From the NCBI RefSeq assembly GCF_902833055.1, contig NZ_CADFEJ010000016.1, positions 103,039 through 167,038 of the forward strand: a DNA stretch of 64,000 nt, read 5' to 3'. The position numbers and the translations under genes were made by a program. A model generated the notes under the pieces. The model was not told the DNA's origin and ran no database searches. It saw only the letters and a list, made by a program, of their open reading frames with translations. Positions 1 to 6,968 of the stretch are shown here, one piece after another; position 1 is the stretch's first letter; every line of letters begins with the position of its first letter. This DNA is from Burkholderia territorii. Its GTDB lineage: Bacteria; Pseudomonadota; Gammaproteobacteria; Burkholderiales; Burkholderiaceae.

Positions 1-150
1 GCCGTTGCCGCGGTCGTACGTTTCGCGGCTCAGGCGCTGCCACGTGCCGTCGCGGCGCTGGAAATCGAACGTTACCTTCTTCAGCACATACCAGTCGTCG
101 GACAGCACCGTCGTATCGACGATGCGGACGCGCTCCCGCGTTGCAGCCAT
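1..150 (-). CDS. nudK: NudK-like NUDIX hydrolase (N-terminal part, cut by window edge)
   Basis: Only the first 50 codons are in the window; the gene runs off the left edge. The start is the ATG at 150-148, and the peptide opens MAATRERVRIVDTTVLSDDW and reaches SRETYDRGNG. This matches the opening of E. coli NudK (GDP-mannose/ADP-sugar pyrophosphatase), including the conserved REVYDRGNG-type strand. The NUDIX box lies outside the window, so catalytic competence cannot be judged. It is divergent from the DeoR-type gene at 232, and the two share an 81-base intergenic region. NudK hydrolyses GDP-mannose and related nucleotide sugars in the cytoplasm; substrate choice here is inferred only from the family. 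Confidence 0.75.
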   Translation of the reverse strand, partial: MAATRERVRIVDTTVLSDDWYVLKKVTFDFQRRDGTWQRLSRETYDRGNG

Positions 151-204
151 GGTGGTCTCCCATTCGACAAGTGAGGGCGCTCATGGTAACGTGCAGCTTC
201 GCGC

Positions 205-218
205 AATTTCAAGAAATT
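205..218. promoter_or_regulatory. Palindrome between nudK and deoR-type gene (possible operator)
   Basis: AATTTC-AA-GAAATT is a perfect 6+6 inverted repeat, 14 bases before the regulator's ATG and in the gap between divergent genes. DeoR-family proteins often bind their own upstream region, so this is a candidate self-operator. That role is inference from position and symmetry only. Confidence 0.35.
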
Positions 219-231
219 TCGTGCAAAACCG

Positions 232-987
232 ATGCTGACCACCCAACGCAAGAAGGCGATTCTCGATGCGCTCGCCCGCGACGGCCAGGTGCTGGCCGTC
301 GAGCTGAGCGCGCAATTCGGCGTGTCCGAGGACACGATCCGGCGCGACCTGCGCGAGCTGGCGGCCGAGGGCCTGCTGCAGCGCGTGCACGGCGGCGCGC
401 TGCCGGCGTCGCCGGCAGTTGCGCCGTTCGCGCAACGCGAAACGCTCGAAACCGCCGAAAAGCGGCGCATCGCGCGCCGGGCCGCGCAAATGATCGCGCC
501 CGGGCAGGTCGTGATCGTCGACGGCGGCACGACGTCGGCGCTGCTCGTCAGCCAGTTGCCGCCCGATCTGCGCGCGACGATCGTCACGCACAGCCCGAGC
601 GTCGCGGTCGCGTTGGCCGCGCATCCGTCGATCGATGTGATCCTGATCGGCGGACGGCTGTACAAGCATTCGATCGTCGCGGTGGGCGCCGCGGCGATGG
701 AAGGCATCTCGCGCATCCACGCGGACCTGTATTTCATGGGCGTGACCGGCGTTCATCCGGTCGCGGGCCTGAGCACCGGCGATTTCGAGGAAGCCGCGAT
801 CAAGCGCGCACTGGCCGGGCGCGCCGGCGAGACCGTCGTGCTGGCTTCGCAATCCAAACTGCAAGCGGCGTCGCAGTTCGTGATCGGCGAGCTCGCGCTC
901 GCGCAGGCGATCGTGGTCGAACGTGAAACCGATGCAGCGCTGACCGAGCCAATCGAGGCCGCGGGCGTGACCGTGGTGCGCGCTTAG
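232..987 (+). CDS. DeoR/GlpR-family transcriptional regulator
   Basis: A 251-residue protein, the usual size for DeoR-family sugar regulators. Residues 1-57 form the winged helix-turn-helix, with the family signature around VSEDTIRRDLRELAAEGLLQ followed by RVHGGAL. Residues about 70-230 form the ISOCOT-like sugar-phosphate sensor domain, with the conserved VDGGTT near 103 and later GLSTGDFEEAAIKRAL. DeoR proteins are cytoplasmic repressors released by a phosphorylated sugar or related metabolite; the effector cannot be read from sequence. It is divergent from nudK with a palindrome between them, which suggests control of itself and perhaps of nudK. The next genes (chromate transporter) show no pathway link. 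Confidence 0.88.
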   Translation: MLTTQRKKAILDALARDGQVLAVELSAQFGVSEDTIRRDLRELAAEGLLQRVHGGALPASPAVAPFAQRETLETAEKRRIARRAAQMIAPGQVVIVDGGTTSALLVSQLPPDLRATIVTHSPSVAVALAAHPSIDVILIGGRLYKHSIVAVGAAAMEGISRIHADLYFMGVTGVHPVAGLSTGDFEEAAIKRALAGRAGETVVLASQSKLQAASQFVIGELALAQAIVVERETDAALTEPIEAAGVTVVRA

Positions 988-1073
988 CCGGGCGGCGGCT
1001 TCGAGGTCTGCCCGCGGTGGGCGGCACCGACATCGCCGCCGGCGTGATGTCAGCGTGCCGACAGGTGACGCTT

Positions 1074-1081
1074 GCTACGAT
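1074..1081 (+). promoter_or_regulatory. Extended -10 promoter element before chrA pair
   Basis: TGC-TACGAT fits an extended -10 element (TGn then TACGAT at 1076-1081); no good -35 is visible. The ATG at 1080 overlaps this box, which argues against that codon as the start and supports the ATG at 1116. Confidence 0.4.
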
Positions 1082-1115
1082 GGGCGACTGCCCACCTGCC
1101 ACGTCCCGCTCGCCG

Positions 1116-1703
1116 ATGCCGTCATCCTCCGCCCCGCCCACAGCCGCGCCACCCGGCGTCCTCGCATTGTTCGTCGCGTTTACGCAGATCGGCCTGACCA
1201 GCTTCGGCGGCGGGCTGAGCGGGCGCATGCTGCGCGAGTTCGTGCACGTGCGGCGCTGGCTCGACGAGGAAGCGTTCCTCAACGGCCTTGCGCTGTCGCA
1301 GGCGCTGCCGGGCGTCAACGTGAAGAATCTCGCGATCTGGATCGGCTACCGGCTGGCCGGATGGCGCGGCGCGGTGGCCGGCTTTACCGGCATCATCGCG
1401 CCGCCGGCCGTGCTGATCGTGCTGTTCGGCGTCGCGTTCTCGACGCTGACGCGCTTCACGCTCACGCACGTCGCGCTCGCGGGCGCGGCCGCCGCGGCGA
1501 TCGGGCTGTCGATCTCGATGGCGATCACCGCGGTGCGACGCCTGCCGCGCCGCACGCTGCCGTTCGCGGTGACGGCGCTCACGTTCGTGTCGGTGGCGGT
1601 ACTGCACTGGCCGCTCGTGTGGACCGTGCTGATCGGCGGCACGCTGAGCGTCGCGCTCGAATATCGCCGCGCAGGCGCCACGGTCGGCGGCGACGAACGA
1701 TGA
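1116..1703 (+). CDS. chrA: Chromate transporter, first half (short-chain CHR family)
   Basis: Integral inner-membrane protein of about 195 residues belonging to the CHR superfamily. It carries the family opening LFVAFTQIGLTSFGGGLSGR followed by several hydrophobic helices; the GGG loop and the LALSQALPGVN stretch are typical of one CHR domain. Classical ChrA fuses two such domains in about 400 residues. Here they are two genes, this one and the next, which overlap by 4 bases (stop and start in ATGA), so they are co-translated and probably form a heterodimer with opposite topology. ATGs at 1017 and 1080 would extend it, but 1080 sits on a promoter-like TACGAT box. Chromate or sulfate efflux is the family role; the substrate is not shown by sequence. 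Confidence 0.82.
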   Translation: MPSSSAPPTAAPPGVLALFVAFTQIGLTSFGGGLSGRMLREFVHVRRWLDEEAFLNGLALSQALPGVNVKNLAIWIGYRLAGWRGAVAGFTGIIAPPAVLIVLFGVAFSTLTRFTLTHVALAGAAAAAIGLSISMAITAVRRLPRRTLPFAVTALTFVSVAVLHWPLVWTVLIGGTLSVALEYRRAGATVGGDER

Positions 1704-2236
1704 CGGCCCCGTCACGCTGCGCCGCGCTATTCGGCGTGTTCGCGCCGCTGTCGATCGCGACGATCGGCGGCGGGCAGGCGATCATCGCAGACATCCAGCG
1801 GCAGGTCGTCGACGTGCATCACTGGATGACGGCCACGCAATTCGTGAACGACTTCGCGATCGCGCGAATGGCGCCGGGCCCCGGCTCGCTGCTCGCGACG
1901 CTGATCGGCTGGCAGGTGGCGGGTTTCTGGGGCGCGGTCGTCGCGACGCTCGCGCTGTTCGGACCGACCGCGTTCCTGATCTACGGCATCGCGCATGTGT
2001 GGCGCCGCCACCAGGGCGCGCGCTGGCAGGTCGCGCTCGAGGCCGGCCTGCGCCCGGTCGCGGCCGGCATGATCCTCGCGTCGGTCTGGGTGCTGCTGCA
2101 GGCGCTCGACGGCGGCTGGCCCGCGCGGGCGATCGCGGTCGCGTCGACGGTATGCGTGATGGTCACGCGCATCCACGCGCTGATGCTGATCGTCGTCGGC
2201 GCGTTGCTGCTGGTCGGCGTGCACGCGATCGGGTGA
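1700..2236 (+). CDS. Chromate transporter, second half (short-chain CHR family)
   Basis: The second CHR half, 178 residues, begins MTAPSRCAALFGVFAPLSIA and is translationally coupled to the preceding gene by an ATGA overlap. It carries the second-domain marks of the family: IATIGGGQAIIADIQRQVV near the N-terminus and the MAPGPGSLLATLIGW loop, then hydrophobic segments to the end. Expected to sit in the inner membrane with its partner. The gene ends at 2236, and about 150 bases without features separate it from the convergent dehydratase gene. Paired short CHR proteins are known; there is no oddity beyond the split architecture. Confidence 0.82.
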   Translation: MTAPSRCAALFGVFAPLSIATIGGGQAIIADIQRQVVDVHHWMTATQFVNDFAIARMAPGPGSLLATLIGWQVAGFWGAVVATLALFGPTAFLIYGIAHVWRRHQGARWQVALEAGLRPVAAGMILASVWVLLQALDGGWPARAIAVASTVCVMVTRIHALMLIVVGALLLVGVHAIG

Positions 2237-2384
2237 CGGCGGCTCGCCTGCGGCGCACGGACCTGCCGCGCAGGGTTCGAGCGCGCGCTCGCGGGGCGTT
2301 CGCTCGACGGGCTCGTCGCGGCGAGGATGCCCGGGTTTGCGGCCCGCTTGGCGTTCGGCGCGCGCTGCAAGCCAGCCGCGCCGA

Positions 2385-3545
2385 TCACGAGCCGGCTACC
2401 GCACGAAACGTGCGGTACGCAGCGGCATGAAGCTCGAAGCCGATGCCCGGCGCCTGCGGCACGGCCGCGCAACCGGCATCGACCGATTCGCCGTCCACCA
2501 GCCCGTTGAACGGGTGGAACGCGAACGGGCTGACTTCTGCTCCGCCGAGCCCGAGCGCCGACACGACGTGCAGCGAGAACAGATGGCCGCCGTGCGGCCA
2601 GAATGCGTCGCGCCGCCATCCGTTCGACACGAAATGATCGACGATCTGCAGATAGCCCGGCAGGCCGTAGCAATGCACCGGATCGAACACGAGGAAGTCG
2701 CGGTCCGGGCGCAGGCCGCCGTAGCGTTCGAGCAGCTTCGCTTCGGCGAGCGAGAACAATGCCTCGCCGGCCGCGACCGGCGGCGTGTATTGCGCGGCAA
2801 GCTCCGCGTGAAGCGGGAAGTCGAGCGGATCGCAAAGGTCCTCGAACCACCAGAGGTCGAACGGTGCCAGCATCGCGGCGGCAGCGCGGCCGCTCGTCGC
2901 GTCGTACATGTTCATCGCGTCGACCGCGAGATGCGAGCTGTCCGCCAGACACGCCGCGGCGGCTTCGATGCGCTTTTGGTCGTCGTCGACATCCGCGCCG
3001 CCGATCTTGATCTTCGCGCGCGTGTAGCCGAGATCGGCGATGCGGCGCATCTCGTCCGACAGGCGCGCGAGATCGTCGTGCGGATAACGGTAGCCGCCGC
3101 CCGCATAGACACGCACGCGAGGCGCGGCATGGCGCGCGAGCCGGTCGGCGACGAAGCGATGGAGCGGCAGGCCCGCGATCTTCGCGGCGGCATCCCAGAT
3201 CGCCATGTCGAGCACGCCGACCGCGACACACCGTTCGCCGTGCCCGCCGGGCTTCTCGCCCGCCATCATCGCGCGCCATGCGCGAAATGGATCGAGGTTC
3301 GTGCCGGCGTCGTCCGCGATGGCGTGCGCGGCGGCCAGCAGACGCGGCGCGAACCGTTCGCGAATCAGCCCGCCCTGCGCATGACGGCCGACCGACGCGT
3401 AGCCGTAACCCGTGACCGGCCGGCCATCGCGCACGACGTCGGTGACGATCGCGACGACGCTCGTCGTCAGGCCGCCCGACGGAATCGCCGGATCGGCATA
3501 ACGGGAAACCGGGATCGCTTGCTCGCGGATGTCGGTGATGCGCAT
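2385..3545 (-). CDS. D-tartrate dehydratase-like enolase-superfamily enzyme
   Basis: A 386-residue mandelate racemase/muconate lactonizing superfamily protein. The start is the ATG at 3545-3543 (MRITDIREQAIPVSRY); the longer upstream reading lacks homology. The sequence closely follows bacterial D(-)-tartrate dehydratases: EKPGGHGERCVAVGVLDMA, a KxK acid/base motif in RAKIKIGG, metal ligands in AVDAMN, FEDLCDP and AAGEALFS, and the late catalytic PHGGH. All expected catalytic positions appear to be present, so an active acid-sugar dehydratase (D-tartrate to oxaloacetate or a close relative) is likely. It stands alone, with no transporter or regulator of tartrate use beside it, so the substrate is inferred from similarity. 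Confidence 0.8.
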   Translation of the reverse strand: MRITDIREQAIPVSRYADPAIPSGGLTTSVVAIVTDVVRDGRPVTGYGYASVGRHAQGGLIRERFAPRLLAAAHAIADDAGTNLDPFRAWRAMMAGEKPGGHGERCVAVGVLDMAIWDAAAKIAGLPLHRFVADRLARHAAPRVRVYAGGGYRYPHDDLARLSDEMRRIADLGYTRAKIKIGGADVDDDQKRIEAAAACLADSSHLAVDAMNMYDATSGRAAAAMLAPFDLWWFEDLCDPLDFPLHAELAAQYTPPVAAGEALFSLAEAKLLERYGGLRPDRDFLVFDPVHCYGLPGYLQIVDHFVSNGWRRDAFWPHGGHLFSLHVVSALGLGGAEVSPFAFHPFNGLVDGESVDAGCAAVPQAPGIGFELHAAAYRTFRAVAGS

Positions 3546-4025
3546 GGTCAGGGTTCCGGGAAAACGTTCGGCGCTCGCGGGCCATGCGCGCATCGCATGC
3601 CGGCGCGACCGGCGGATCGCTGCATCATAGGCGCTTGCGCGATGTCGTGCAGGCTCGCGGCCGTCGCGATGCGGTGAAGCGATCCGGGTCGATCGAGATC
3701 GCGCGAATCGCGCCGCACCGCATCGGAGCGTGGATGAATTCTGCGTCATGCGCGGGGCGCGCGGCGCGTCGACGCCGGCTCTCGCGCCGTGGTGGCGCCA
3801 CCGCGAATTAGATGGACATCCGACGCGAAGCGCGTATGATGAATTTTGTCCGAGCCTGCGTCACTCAACTCGCCGCTCGCCCCGCCGTCTGCCCTCTCGC
3901 TGCGTCGCGCCGTTACCCGCACGCATTGCTGCCCTTTTCACCCCACCCGTCACGCCGCACTGCGGTGATACCGGTCGGATGCGTTCGTCCACGCGATTCG
4001 TCGCGGCCGAACCCAGGAGTTCATC
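3546..4025. other. 480-base non-coding region with promoter and long leader
   Basis: No credible gene is visible. It contains the upstream region of the dehydratase gene (minus) and the promoter and an untranslated leader of about 180 bases for the small operon starting at 4026. The leader is pyrimidine-rich in its first half and ends in the AGGAG ribosome site at 4015-4019. Apparent ORFs here have no recognisable start context or homology. Confidence 0.5.
3813..3840 (+). promoter_or_regulatory. Sigma-70 promoter of the S21 mini-operon
   Basis: TGGACA (3813-3818) and TATGAT (3835-3840) with a 16-base spacer match the -35/-10 consensus at five positions each. Transcription would begin near 3847, giving a leader of about 180 bases before the first gene at 4026. 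Confidence 0.6.
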
Positions 4026-4310
4026 ATGAGCATGCATCTCTATCGCGGCTTCGAAATCTACCCGCTGATCTACCCGCACATTCCGTCGCAGAACGGCAAT
4101 CCGCACAACTACGCCGGCGGCTTCGACGCGGCCGTGAAGATCTGCCTGCGCGGCACCACCGACACGCTGACCCGCAGCGAAACATTCCGGCTCCTCGAGA
4201 ACGCGCCGTTCGAATCGGCAGGCGAAGCCCGTCGGGCGTCCGTTCGCTACGCGGAGGAGATCATCGATGGCAATGGCGGCAAGCAGCCGCTCTTCGCCGA
4301 TTCCCATTGA
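4026..4310 (+). CDS. Conserved small hypothetical protein
   Basis: A 94-residue protein with a clear AGGAG ribosome site six bases before its ATG (MSMHLYRGFEIYPLIYPHIP). No signal peptide or membrane helix is visible. It has a mixed alpha/beta look, with a C-terminal part (ARRASVRYAEEIIDG) resembling small Burkholderia proteins of unknown function. It is the first gene of a tight plus-strand run with the 4358, rpsU-like and 4824 genes, which suggests a shared role, perhaps in stress adaptation; this is inferred from context only. I do not recognise a family. Confidence 0.6.
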   Translation: MSMHLYRGFEIYPLIYPHIPSQNGNPHNYAGGFDAAVKICLRGTTDTLTRSETFRLLENAPFESAGEARRASVRYAEEIIDGNGGKQPLFADSH

Positions 4311-4357
4311 CGCCTCCTGCCGCCGCACTACGGCGGCATTCTGATTCGGACGACGAA

Positions 4358-4567
4358 ATGATCATCGACGAACTCCTGCGCCTGATCGAACGGCGCGAAA
4401 TCTCCGCGACAGACGCCGTCCCGCACGATGGTCTCGTCGGTTCCGCGTTGCGGCATCAACCCGAGTTGCAGATGTTCGCTGCCGTGCGCGCACTGTCGAT
4501 TCGTGCCGGATATTCCGAATTCGAATCCGACGGGATCGCGAGCGCCGTAATGACCCGGCTCGGCTAG
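4358..4567 (+). CDS. Small hypothetical protein in S21 operon
   Basis: A 69-residue reading frame starting at the ATG at 4358 (MIIDELLRLIERREISATDA), mostly helical and charged, without signal peptide or membrane segment. It lies 47 bases after the 4026 gene and 34 bases before the rpsU-like gene, on the same strand. The ribosome site is weak (GGACGAA). The frame stays open far upstream, but the upstream part overlaps the 4026 gene and looks like a shadow. Function is unknown; existence rests on operon position and a protein-like composition. Confidence 0.45.
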   Translation: MIIDELLRLIERREISATDAVPHDGLVGSALRHQPELQMFAAVRALSIRAGYSEFESDGIASAVMTRLG

Positions 4568-4601
4568 CTTTTCTCCACGCACGTCTTGAAACAGGACCTA
4601 C

Positions 4602-4814
4602 ATGACGACGATCATCCTCAAGCCCAACGAACCTGTCGATGTCGCGCTCCGGCGCTTCCGGCGAGACATCGAGAAGACGGGCCTGATCCGCGAACTGCGC
4701 AGTCGAACCGGCTATGAAAAGCCGACCACGGAGCGCAAGCGCAAGAAAGCCAGCGCCGTCGCGAGACAGCGCCTGCGCGCGAAACGCATGCTGCCGCCTC
4801 GCAAGCTCTATTAG
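4602..4814 (+). CDS. rpsU: Ribosomal protein bS21, divergent paralogue
   Basis: A 70-residue basic protein with the bS21 framework: MTTIILKPNEPVDVALRRF, then IEKTGLIRELRSR, EKPTTERKRKKA and a C-terminal MLPPRKLY. bS21 sits on the 30S platform near the anti-Shine-Dalgarno and aids initiation. Burkholderia carry several rpsU copies; this one lies away from the usual dnaG/rpoD context, inside an operon of small unknown genes. Changes such as TGYEKPTT and the ARQRLRAKR tail differ from what I recall of the housekeeping copy. A role as an alternative ribosome component under particular conditions is inference. Confidence 0.88.
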   Translation: MTTIILKPNEPVDVALRRFRRDIEKTGLIRELRSRTGYEKPTTERKRKKASAVARQRLRAKRMLPPRKLY

Positions 4815-4823
4815 GAGAACGCC

Positions 4824-5030
4824 GTGTACCAGCCGACCGTCGAGGACCGTCCATTCTTCCCGTTGACGAAATGTGAGGTCGATTTCGATCGACAGAACGA
4901 TGCGATCACGCTTCTGCCGAGTTTCTACGCGTTCGGCTGCGAGTACACCAGTCGCGGCCTCCTGATCGGCCGGGACGATGCATTCCGATTGATTGCCGCG
5001 ATCGAAAAGGCGCTGAGCATCGAGCAGTGA
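4824..5030 (+). CDS. Small hypothetical protein, GTG start
   Basis: A 68-residue protein whose GTG start at 4824 is preceded by a strong AGGAG at 4813-4817 that overlaps the stop of rpsU, so translation is probably coupled to bS21. The sequence (MYQPTVEDRPFFPLTKCEVD..., with GRDDAFRLIAAIEKAL near the end) has no signal peptide or membrane helix and I recognise no family. It is the last gene of the small operon. Confidence 0.6.
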   Translation: MYQPTVEDRPFFPLTKCEVDFDRQNDAITLLPSFYAFGCEYTSRGLLIGRDDAFRLIAAIEKALSIEQ

Positions 5031-5162
5031 GCGGCGCTCGACGATATTGGATCGCGTCGTGACGGTCGGCGTGGCGCGGATGCGCGACCACGCTCGGCGC
5101 GTTATTTCGGGTCGACGTGAGTTTTGTCCAGCTGGAATCACGTGCTGGCGATCCCGGCTGAA

Positions 5163-5205
5163 ACCCGTGCTCGTTGGCACGGGTACGGATGCGTTTCAAC
5201 GCATC
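5163..5205. repeat. Two adjacent perfect hairpins in convergent gap
   Basis: ACCCGTGC/GCACGGGT (5163-5184, 6-base loop) and GATGCGTT/AACGCATC (5188-5205, 2-base loop) follow each other in the gap between two convergent genes. A third, CGGGCC/GGCCCG (5232-5247), lies just after the cupin stop. No U-run follows, so these are not classical terminators; they may block read-through or protect 3' ends. Confidence 0.45.
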
Positions 5206-5248
5206 GAATCAACCGACGCCGGGGCGCGAGTCGGGCCGTCAGGCCCGC

Positions 5249-5593
5249 TCACGCGAAGACGAAATACTTGCGCACCGTCTCGACCACTTCCCATGTGCCT
5301 TTCATGCCGGGTTCGATCACGAACACGTCGCCGGCCTTCAGGTGCACCGGCTCCTCGCCTTCCGGCGTGATGATGCAATAGCCGTCGAGGAAGTGGCAGT
5401 ACTCCCATTTCTCGTAATTCACCTCGAACTTGCCGGGCGTGCAGATCCAGGTGCCCATGATCTTGCTGCCATCCTTCGACACGTAGGCGTTGAGGTTCAC
5501 GGTGTGTGGATCGCCGCCGATGCGCTTCCACTTGGTCGCGTCGACGACCGGGGTCGGGCAGGTTTTGCGCAGAACGGTGATGAAATCGGACAT
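5249..5593 (-). CDS. Cupin-domain protein (ureidoglycine aminohydrolase-like cupin)
   Basis: A 114-residue single-domain cupin of the type found in (S)-ureidoglycine aminohydrolase-like small proteins. Visible features are IMGTWICTPGKFEVNYEKWEYCHFLDGY, GEEPVHLKAGDVFVIEPGMKGTWEV and a terminal VRKYFVFA. The first cupin motif has EKWEYCHFL in place of the usual HxH, as is common in this subgroup, so metal binding is reduced or altered. Cytoplasmic. It is a single gene, convergent with the S21 operon and with its start facing the tRNA-Gly region. Substrate unknown. Confidence 0.75.
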   Translation of the reverse strand: MSDFITVLRKTCPTPVVDATKWKRIGGDPHTVNLNAYVSKDGSKIMGTWICTPGKFEVNYEKWEYCHFLDGYCIITPEGEEPVHLKAGDVFVIEPGMKGTWEVVETVRKYFVFA

Positions 5594-5604
5594 GTCGGCT
5601 CCAG

Positions 5605-5638
5605 ACTAACGATCGGGTAAGAGGTCTGTCACGTTAGT
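5605..5638. promoter_or_regulatory. Spaced inverted repeat upstream of cupin gene
   Basis: ACTAACG (5605-5611) and CGTTAGT (5632-5638) form a perfect 7-base inverted repeat with a 20-base spacer, beginning 12 bases before the cupin start. Position suggests an operator or leader stem; no matching regulator is next to it. Confidence 0.3.
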
Positions 5639-5834
5639 TCGAAAGCTGCGCCGCGGCTTGTATGCGTCCGACACCGACTCGTCTATTTTCGACAAGACGC
5701 TTGTGTGCGGGGGCGCGGGCTGCGGGTTCCGGTCGGTGTTGCGATGGACCGATTCCCGACGTCCGTTCCCTTGCCATCCATCGCCCGCCGCCGCAACCCG
5801 TCGGCTTCGGCGCAAGCGGCCAAAATCGCCTCGC

Positions 5835-5864
5835 TTGCAACATCTGGCGCAAACCCTGTATGAT
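5835..5864 (+). promoter_or_regulatory. Promoter of tRNA-Gly
   Basis: TTGCAA (5835-5840) and TATGAT (5859-5864), with an 18-base spacer, place transcription start a few bases before the mature 5' end at 5875. Confidence 0.7.
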
Positions 5865-5874
5865 TACGCGTTCT

Positions 5875-5949
5875 GCGGGCGTCGTATAATGGCCATTACC
5901 TCAGCTTCCCAAGCTGATGACGTGGGTTCGATTCCCATCGCCCGCTCCA
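5875..5949 (+). tRNA. glyT: tRNA-Gly (anticodon CCC)
   Basis: 75 bases folding as a standard tRNA. The acceptor arm is GCGGGCG (5875-5881) with CGCCCGC (5939-5945), then a U discriminator and an encoded CCA. The anticodon arm is TCAGC-TTCCCAA-GCTGA, giving anticodon CCC for GGG codons. The T arm has GTGGG-TTCGATT-CCCAT. It is followed by an intrinsic terminator at 5978-6004 and preceded by its own promoter, so it is a single-gene unit. Confidence 0.95.
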
Positions 5950-5977
5950 CCTTCGGCTGCCCGGCAGCCTGCGCAAG

Positions 5978-6004
5978 AGCCGCCTCGTCGAAGGCGGCTT
6001 TTTT
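5978..6004 (+). terminator. Intrinsic terminator of tRNA-Gly
   Basis: AGCCGCC...GGCGGCT stem (7 bp, 8-base loop) followed by six T. Confidence 0.85.
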
Positions 6005-6082
6005 GTACCATCTGCCGGTTCATCCGGCAGCACCGCTGCGCATGACGGGCCCACGCCCGAACCGAGCCTTTCTCTGTCACCG

Positions 6083-6850
6083 ATGATGCACGACGATCCG
6101 AACGAAGCCGGCCTGCCGCCGGACGACGCCGCCCTTCCCGACGAAGCCGCCGACGGCGCCGACGAAGTCAACCCGCTGCACCGCCGCCGCATCCGCAGCT
6201 TCGTGACGCGTGCCGGCCGCGTGTCGACCGGCCAGCGCCGCGCGCTCGACGAGCTCGGTCCGCGCTTCGTCGTCCCGTATGCGGCGGAGATCCCGGACTG
6301 GGACGCCGTGTTCGGCCGCCGCGCGCCGCGCATCCTGGAAATCGGCTTCGGGATGGGCGCATCGACGGCAGAAATCGCCGCGCATCGCCCGGGCGACGAC
6401 TTCCTCGGCGTCGAAGTGCACGAGCCGGGTGTCGGCGCGCTGCTGAAACTGATCGGCGAGCAGGACCTGACGAACATCCGCATCATCCAGCACGACGCGG
6501 TCGAGGTGCTCGAGCACATGCTCGCGCCGGAAAGCCTCGACGGCGTGCACATCTTCTTCCCGGATCCGTGGCACAAGGCGCGCCACCACAAGCGCCGGCT
6601 GATCCAGCCGCCGCTCGTCGCGCACCTCGCATCGCGCCTGAAGCCCGGCGCGTACCTGCACTGCGCGACCGACTGGCAAAACTACGCGGAGCAGATGCTG
6701 GAAGTGCTCGGCGCCGAACCGACGCTCGAAAACACGGCCGCCGACTACGCGCCGCGCCCCGACTACCGCCCCGTCACGAAGTTCGAACGGCGCGGGCTGC
6801 GGCTCGGCCACGGCGTGTGGGACCTGGTGTTCCGCAAACGCGCCGGCTGA
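6083..6850 (+). CDS. trmB: tRNA (guanine-46-N7)-methyltransferase
   Basis: A 255-residue Rossmann-fold SAM methyltransferase that makes m7G46 in the tRNA variable loop. Motif I is seen in LEIGFGMGASTAEIA near residue 80, followed by DDFLGVEVHEPGVG and the hallmark TrmB signature FFPDPWHKARHHKRRL around 155-170; the C-terminal TKFERRGLRLGH motif is also present. The first 60 residues are the acidic, poorly conserved extension usual in Betaproteobacteria. Start at tandem ATGs (6083/6086). It ends in a strong terminator at 6898-6933, convergent with uppP. Confidence 0.93.
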   Translation: MMHDDPNEAGLPPDDAALPDEAADGADEVNPLHRRRIRSFVTRAGRVSTGQRRALDELGPRFVVPYAAEIPDWDAVFGRRAPRILEIGFGMGASTAEIAAHRPGDDFLGVEVHEPGVGALLKLIGEQDLTNIRIIQHDAVEVLEHMLAPESLDGVHIFFPDPWHKARHHKRRLIQPPLVAHLASRLKPGAYLHCATDWQNYAEQMLEVLGAEPTLENTAADYAPRPDYRPVTKFERRGLRLGHGVWDLVFRKRAG

Positions 6851-6897
6851 TACAACACGCAGCGCGCACAACGCACGCTGCCCGCCGCGCAATGACG

Positions 6898-6933
6898 AAC
6901 GGCCCGACCGGCATCTGCTGCCGATCGGGCCGT
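6898..6933. terminator. Hairpin terminator between trmB and uppP
   Basis: Long stem AACGGCCCGA.../...TCGGGCCGTTT lying between convergent genes; the flanking AA/TTT lets it serve both strands. Confidence 0.75.
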
Positions 6934-6968
6934 TTGCTATTGGAAGCGCCGTTGCCCCCGCCCCGGCA

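Noticed and set aside
1080..1118. ATG at 1080 as the chromate transporter start
   Set aside because: The codon overlaps a TGC-TACGAT extended -10 element, and homology begins only after the ATG at 1116.
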